Below, piece after piece: positions 62,397 to 64,000 of a stretch of DNA of 64,000 nucleotides (the first letter of the stretch is position 1; each line of letters begins with the position of its first letter). Made by a program: the position numbers and the translations under genes. This DNA is from Actinomyces sp. oral taxon 171 str. F0337. GTDB lineage: Bacteria; Actinomycetota; Actinomycetes; Actinomycetales; Actinomycetaceae. The notes below the pieces were generated by a model. That model did no database searches. It was not told the origin of the DNA and saw only the letters and a program-made list of their open reading frames with translations. The stretch lies in contig NZ_CP040005.1 in NCBI RefSeq assembly GCF_005696555.1, positions 2,170,001 to 2,234,000 of the forward strand, in the 5' to 3' direction.

Positions 62397-64000
62397 GTGC
62401 CCACGCAGGACCAGACCAGCCCAGGCTTCGGCGCCAACGAGTGGATGGTGGAGGAGATGCGGGCCGCCTGGTCAGCGGATCCCTCCTCCGTGAGCCCCCA
62501 GTGGCGAGAGCTCTTCGAGACCGATCCGAGCGCCGGCCTGCACCGGTCAAGTAACCCTTCGAATGGCTTCGCGTCGGCGGCTGCCGGTGGTCCGCGCCGG
62601 GCCACCATCACGCCTCAGGTCGCCTCCCCCCTGCGTCACTCCTCCGCCGTCCAGGACGTCACGCGCTCAGACCTTCCGCCGGCCCCGCCGTCGGACACCG
62701 CTCCCCCGACCTCGCCTTACGCCCAGCGTCTGGCCGCCCACCCCGCGCACGACCTGGAGGGCGACGGCTGCGAGGAGAGATCCGTCCGGCTCAAGGGGGC
62801 GGCGGCCCGCACCGCCAAGAACATGGACGACTCCCTGTCCATGCCCACGGCCACCTCCGCCCGGGCCGTGCCCGCCAAGGTCCTCATCGAGAACCGTGCC
62901 GTCATCAACAGCCACCTGGCCCGCACTCGCGGCGGCAAGGTCTCCTTCACCCACCTCATCGGCTGGGCGGTGGTCGAGTCGCTGGCCGAGATGCCCTCGA
63001 TGAACGTCGCCTACGGAGTCGACGAGGCCGGCAAGCCGGTCCTGCACGAGCCCGCCCACGTGGCCTTCGGCCTGGCCATCGACGTGCCCGGCGCTGACGG
63101 GCAGCGCCGACTGCTGGTGCCCTCCATCAAGCAGGCCGACCTCATGGACCTGTCCCAGTTCGTTGAGGCCTACGAGGCCATCGTGGCCAAGGCCCGCGAC
63201 AACAAGCTGGACCTCGACGACTTCCGCGGCACCACCGTGACCCTGACCAACCCCGGCATGATCGGCACCCTGCACTCGGTGCCTCGCCTCATGCCCGGCC
63301 AGGGACTCATCGTGGGGGTCGGCAGCATGGACTACCCGGCCGCCTTCGCCGGTGCGAGCCCCGACACGCTGGCCCGCCAGGCCATCGGCAAGGTCGTCAC
63401 CCTGACCTCCACCTACGACCACCGCGTCATCCAGGGCGCCGCCTCGGGCGATTTCCTGCGCCTGGTGGAACGCAAGCTCCTGGGACTGGACGGCTTCTGG
63501 AACCGGGCCTTCGAGTCCCTGCGCATCCCCCTCGAGCCGGTCGCGTGGATGCGTGACACCACCTACGACCCCGAGCTGGAGACCGGCAAGCCGGCGCGCG
63601 TGGCCGAGCTCATCCACGCCTACCGTCAGCGCGGACACCTGGCCGCCGACAACGACCCGCTCACCTACCGCCTGCGCCGCCACCCCGACCTGGACATCAC
63701 CTCCTACGGGCTGAGCCTGTGGGACCTGGACCGCTCCTTCCCCACCCGGGGGCTGGGCGGGCGCGATCGGGCCACCCTGCGCGAGATCCTCAAGATGCTG
63801 CGCGACGCCTACTGCCGCACCGTGGGCGTGGAGTACATGCACATCCAGGACCCGGCCCAGCGAGCCTGGTGGCAGGAGCGCCTCGAGCGGGACTGGGAGA
63901 ACATCGGCGATGAGGAGCGCCGTCGGATCCTCACCAAGCTGGAGCAGGCCGAGGCCTTCGAGACCTTCCTGCAGACCAAGTACGTGGGCCAGAAGCGCTT
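62397..64000 (+). CDS. kgd: 2-oxoglutarate dehydrogenase/decarboxylase E1-E2 fusion (Kgd/OdhA), 3'-truncated by the window
   Basis: Open to the window end, 534 complete codons from GTG 62397 with GAGGAG seven bases upstream. N-terminal helix FGANEWMVEEMRAAW is the 2-oxoglutarate dehydrogenase N-domain. A Pro/Ala linker leads to an E2-type succinyltransferase domain (about 140-360) with STYDHRVIQGAASGDF holding the catalytic His. The thiamine-diphosphate E1 part begins near 390 (ARVAELIHAYRQRGHLAADNDPL). No lipoyl domain precedes the E2 part, which defines the actinobacterial fusion. It converts 2-oxoglutarate to succinyl-CoA or succinic semialdehyde; the OdhI/GarA regulator lies outside the window. 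Confidence 0.95.
   Translation, partial: MPTQDQTSPGFGANEWMVEEMRAAWSADPSSVSPQWRELFETDPSAGLHRSSNPSNGFASAAAGGPRRATITPQVASPLRHSSAVQDVTRSDLPPAPPSDTAPPTSPYAQRLAAHPAHDLEGDGCEERSVRLKGAAARTAKNMDDSLSMPTATSARAVPAKVLIENRAVINSHLARTRGGKVSFTHLIGWAVVESLAEMPSMNVAYGVDEAGKPVLHEPAHVAFGLAIDVPGADGQRRLLVPSIKQADLMDLSQFVEAYEAIVAKARDNKLDLDDFRGTTVTLTNPGMIGTLHSVPRLMPGQGLIVGVGSMDYPAAFAGASPDTLARQAIGKVVTLTSTYDHRVIQGAASGDFLRLVERKLLGLDGFWNRAFESLRIPLEPVAWMRDTTYDPELETGKPARVAELIHAYRQRGHLAADNDPLTYRLRRHPDLDITSYGLSLWDLDRSFPTRGLGGRDRATLREILKMLRDAYCRTVGVEYMHIQDPAQRAWWQERLERDWENIGDEERRRILTKLEQAEAFETFLQTKYVGQKR

Overview
The window looks like a chromosomal segment of an oral-type Actinomyces (Actinomycetota). The core DNA is about 70% GC by eye, GTG and TTG starts are common, and the gene orders are typical of Actinobacteria: sucC-sucD-DUF6350-(purN)-purH-DUF3017-mdh, and argS-lysA-hom-thrB-rho-rpmE-prfA-prmC. 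A Kgd/OdhA-type 2-oxoglutarate dehydrogenase and a two-domain phosphofructokinase fit the same group. The genus is inferred from gene content; no database was searched.

Region 1 (1-16 kb): malate dehydrogenase with a strong terminator, a divergent heterodimeric ABC exporter (CydDC-like), a DAACS symporter, DUF3017, purH, an unrecognised 831-residue membrane protein expressed from an apparently leaderless promoter, DUF6350 and the succinyl-CoA synthetase pair sucD/sucC. Region 2 (16-31 kb): an APH-like kinase, a tandem two-domain PfkA, a ClC transporter, a CPBP protease, an orphan ribbon-helix-helix protein, a divergent GH13/GH31 alpha-glucosidase pair, a maltose-acetyltransferase-like protein, a nitroreductase and PcrA/UvrD helicase.

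Region 3 (31.0-40.3 kb) is the accessory block. It is visibly less GC-rich and lies between pcrA and prmC. It holds a 5'-truncated DJ-1/PfpI remnant, an AT-rich NTF2-like gene, an MDR oxidoreductase with a downstream MarR gene and a near-perfect 19-bp palindrome upstream, and an orphan MntA-type nucleotidyltransferase. Next comes a compact operon: GntR/UTRA regulator (divergent), ROK kinase, sugar-porter MFS, two alpha/beta hydrolases and NanE. An 80-bp direct repeat brackets this operon: the right copy is the genuine 3' end of prmC, the left copy a 25-codon prmC stub. A second, more diverged 77-bp repeat pair lies outside the left stub and just inside the right copy. I read this as an acquired N-acetylmannosamine (ManNAc) catabolic island at the prmC 3' end; the paired hydrolases suggest that an acylated amino sugar or sialoglycan product is the substrate.

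Region 4 (40.3-56 kb): prmC, prfA, rpmE, rho, a CE1758/CE1759-type flavin monooxygenase/reductase pair, thrB, hom, a possible 53-residue protein, a wall-anchored adhesin with an LAHTG sorting motif and in-frame Pro/Thr repeats, lysA, argS and tRNA-Arg(CCG). thrC is absent from the cluster. Region 5 (56-64 kb): a GDPD phosphodiesterase, an M23 endopeptidase with a very long disordered N-terminus, two CNNM/CBS membrane proteins, and the 5' part of kgd/odhA, which runs off the end. Central carbon metabolism (mdh, sucCD, kgd, pfkA), aspartate-family amino acids (lysA, hom, thrB), translation and transcription factors and surface functions make up the core; sugar-scavenging genes dominate the variable parts.
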